Below are positions 62,494-64,000 of a stretch of DNA of 64,000 nt, in pieces. The number at the start of each line of letters is the position of its first letter. Position 1 is the stretch's first letter. The DNA is from Senimuribacter sp049852125 (GTDB taxonomy: Bacteria > Bacillota > Clostridia > Peptostreptococcales > Anaerovoracaceae), in NCBI RefSeq assembly GCF_049852125.1, contig NZ_CP187532.1, positions 434,001-498,000 of the forward strand. The letters are read 5' to 3'. The notes under the pieces were generated by a model. That model searched no databases. It worked only from the letters and a program-made list of their open reading frames with translations, and was not told the origin of the DNA. Made by a program: the position numbers and the translations under genes.

Positions 62494-63960
62494 ATGCAGA
62501 TTATCGTAGATAAAGAGCGCCGGACGCCAATTTATTGGCAGATTGCTGATCAAATCAAAGAAAAGATCATCAGCGGGCAGCTGCCGGACGGTTCTGTACT
62601 GCCTTCAGAACGGGCTTTTGCGCAGATGCTGGGCGTACACAGAAACACCATCATCAAAGCCTATGCTGCTTTGAAGGATGAAGAACTGGTGGAGTCTGTG
62701 CGTGGCGTGGGTTATCAGGTGTCCTATGAGAGCAGTGATTTTTATGAGCCGGACGTGCGCAAACGTGTAAACTGGAGCGCCATGATCAAAGATGAATATC
62801 AGGATATGGAGCGGACGTTTGACGATATTTTTCAGCGGTCTGCTGACGCGAACAATATTTCTTTTTCTACAGGATTGCCGCCGGCTGTTTATGAGGAAGC
62901 TAATCTGGCGGCTGATTTTGTGGCGATTCTCAATGAGCAGGGCGGCAAGCCGTCTTTTTTGACGCCGTATCAGGGGGATCTGGAACTGCGTCAGAGGGTG
63001 ATTTCCTATCTCAGAACGAAGGGAATTAAAGCAGGTCTCAATCAGGTGCAGATTCTGTCTGAAACCAATCAGGCGCTGGATTTTATCGTAACAACACTGT
63101 TGAAAGAGGGAGACAAGGTCATCATCGAGGAGCCGGTGTCTCCGGATGTGTATAGAGTTATTCGTCTTGCCGGTTGCAAAGCAGTTACGGTGCCGGTGGA
63201 TGAGGACGGCATGGTGTGCGATCATCTGGAGGCGCTTATCGAAAGTCATAGACCGAAATTTATTTACGTGAATTCCAGTTATCATGATCCGACGGGAAAC
63301 ATTTTATCCGTTGAAAGAAGAAAAAAGCTGCTGGAGATATCTAACCGGTACAGGCTGCCTATTGTGGAGGAGGACGCCGCTTCGGAGCTTTCCTTTGAGG
63401 ACGTTACGCTGCCTACGCTGAAGGCGATGGATAGGAGCGACAATGTAATTTACATATACTCTTTTTCTCTGACCTTTGTTCCGGGGCTTTCCATGGCTTT
63501 TGTCGTAGCGCCGGAAAAGCTGATTAAAAGTCTCAGCTATCTGGTGTCAATTCGCATGATGACTTTGGACTGGATTACCCAGAAGCTTCTTGCTAAATAT
63601 ATTACCAGCGGCAAGTTTTATGAAAATGCGAGGCGCATTACCGGCCTTAACCGGGAAAGACGGGATTTAATGTGTGAGTATCTTGACAGATTGGTACCAC
63701 TGGGACTTTCATATCAGAAGCCGAGAGGCGGCGTATACGTATGGTGTCGATTACCTGCTGGCGTAGATGGAAAAGAGGTCGCGGCGATGTGCATGCAGCG
63801 AGGGATTTCTGTTGTGCCTGGGGATATTTTCTTCCCTAATAAAAATGGGGGAAGAGATCATATTCGTCTCAATTACTCCTTTGAGACGAAAGCGCGTATC
63901 CGGCTCGGCATGGAAAATATGATAGAGATTATTACCGAGCTTGCCAGCGGGCGCAATTAA
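62494..63960 (+). CDS. MocR-type regulator (GntR wing plus aminotransferase fold) lacking the PLP lysine
   Basis: 488 residues: GntR winged helix (RRTPIYWQIADQIKEKIISG...ERAFAQMLGVHRNTIIKAYA), linker, and an aminotransferase-I fold domain (SYHDPTGNILS, EEDAASELSF). The PLP-binding motif normally reads SFSKTLxPG; here it is SFSLTFVPGLSMAF, with Leu for the Schiff-base Lys (about residue 329). The EDDYDSE block is also altered to EEDAASE. It therefore cannot hold PLP covalently and may bind another effector. RBS GGAG. Confidence 0.88.
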   Translation: MQIIVDKERRTPIYWQIADQIKEKIISGQLPDGSVLPSERAFAQMLGVHRNTIIKAYAALKDEELVESVRGVGYQVSYESSDFYEPDVRKRVNWSAMIKDEYQDMERTFDDIFQRSADANNISFSTGLPPAVYEEANLAADFVAILNEQGGKPSFLTPYQGDLELRQRVISYLRTKGIKAGLNQVQILSETNQALDFIVTTLLKEGDKVIIEEPVSPDVYRVIRLAGCKAVTVPVDEDGMVCDHLEALIESHRPKFIYVNSSYHDPTGNILSVERRKKLLEISNRYRLPIVEEDAASELSFEDVTLPTLKAMDRSDNVIYIYSFSLTFVPGLSMAFVVAPEKLIKSLSYLVSIRMMTLDWITQKLLAKYITSGKFYENARRITGLNRERRDLMCEYLDRLVPLGLSYQKPRGGVYVWCRLPAGVDGKEVAAMCMQRGISVVPGDIFFPNKNGGRDHIRLNYSFETKARIRLGMENMIEIITELASGRN

Positions 63961-64000
63961 TATATCTGCGGATAAAATGGACAGGAATTGAACTTTGTCC

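Overview
The window looks like chromosome from a spore-forming anaerobic Clostridia-type Firmicute. The basis is a SpoIIID homologue (55074-55334) near an MreB/Mbl gene, Firmicutes-style ribosome binding sites and promoters, many ferredoxin-type and radical SAM proteins, and a SpoVB-type flippase. A gut or oral relative of Eubacterium/Anaerovoracaceae would fit, but genus is inference only.

Layout. (1) 1-9078: the tail end of a siphovirus-type prophage (tail chaperones, tape measure, distal tail, tail hub, baseplate and fibre proteins) ending in a terminator. No holin or endolysin follows before an att-like sequence at 9256-9283 that resembles the 3' end of a tmRNA or tRNA gene. (2) 9256-23510: a strongly AT-rich accessory island bracketed by copies of that att-like sequence and by decayed insertion sequences (ISL3-type and IS3-type). 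Its core (10096-21150) is a biosynthetic gene cluster I cannot match to a described pathway: a tiny peptide gene, two ABC exporter half-transporters, a free-standing carrier protein, two AMP-forming activating enzymes, a small pyrophosphatase-like protein, a B12-binding-type radical SAM enzyme, a SPASM-type radical SAM enzyme and a BtrH-like papain-fold protein. (3) 23284-23500: a compact multi-hairpin RNA-like element next to the island's right border. (4) 23760-29154: a second ABC half-transporter pair between two membrane-anchored extracytoplasmic proteins, then two cell-wall hydrolases.

(5) 30562-48812: ordinary chromosome with two tRNA-Ala genes, a sulfur-assimilation block (cysK-like, metY-like, Rrf2 regulator with a palindromic operator), a dynamin-like GTPase, flavodoxin/ferredoxin proteins, a glycine riboswitch in front of a UPF0126-type glycine transporter, a PfkB kinase, Crp/Fnr and TetR regulators, and several proteins whose catalytic signatures are lost. 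(6) 45441-53005: two large secreted surface proteins, one with a sortase-like C-terminus. (7) 53294-63960: pyrG, spoIIID, a phosphate-type two-component system with a PhoP-box-like promoter followed by a Na+/phosphate symporter-PhoU fusion, mreB/mbl, a THUMP-domain rRNA methyltransferase and a MocR-type regulator without its PLP lysine.

How the island may work (inference): the AMP ligase loads an acyl or aminoacyl group onto the carrier protein, the pyrophosphatase-like protein may pull the reaction forward, the radical SAM enzymes modify a substrate, the PaaK-like ligase may activate a second building block, the BtrH-like protein offloads by acyl transfer, and the paired ABC proteins export the product. 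The substrate is unknown.
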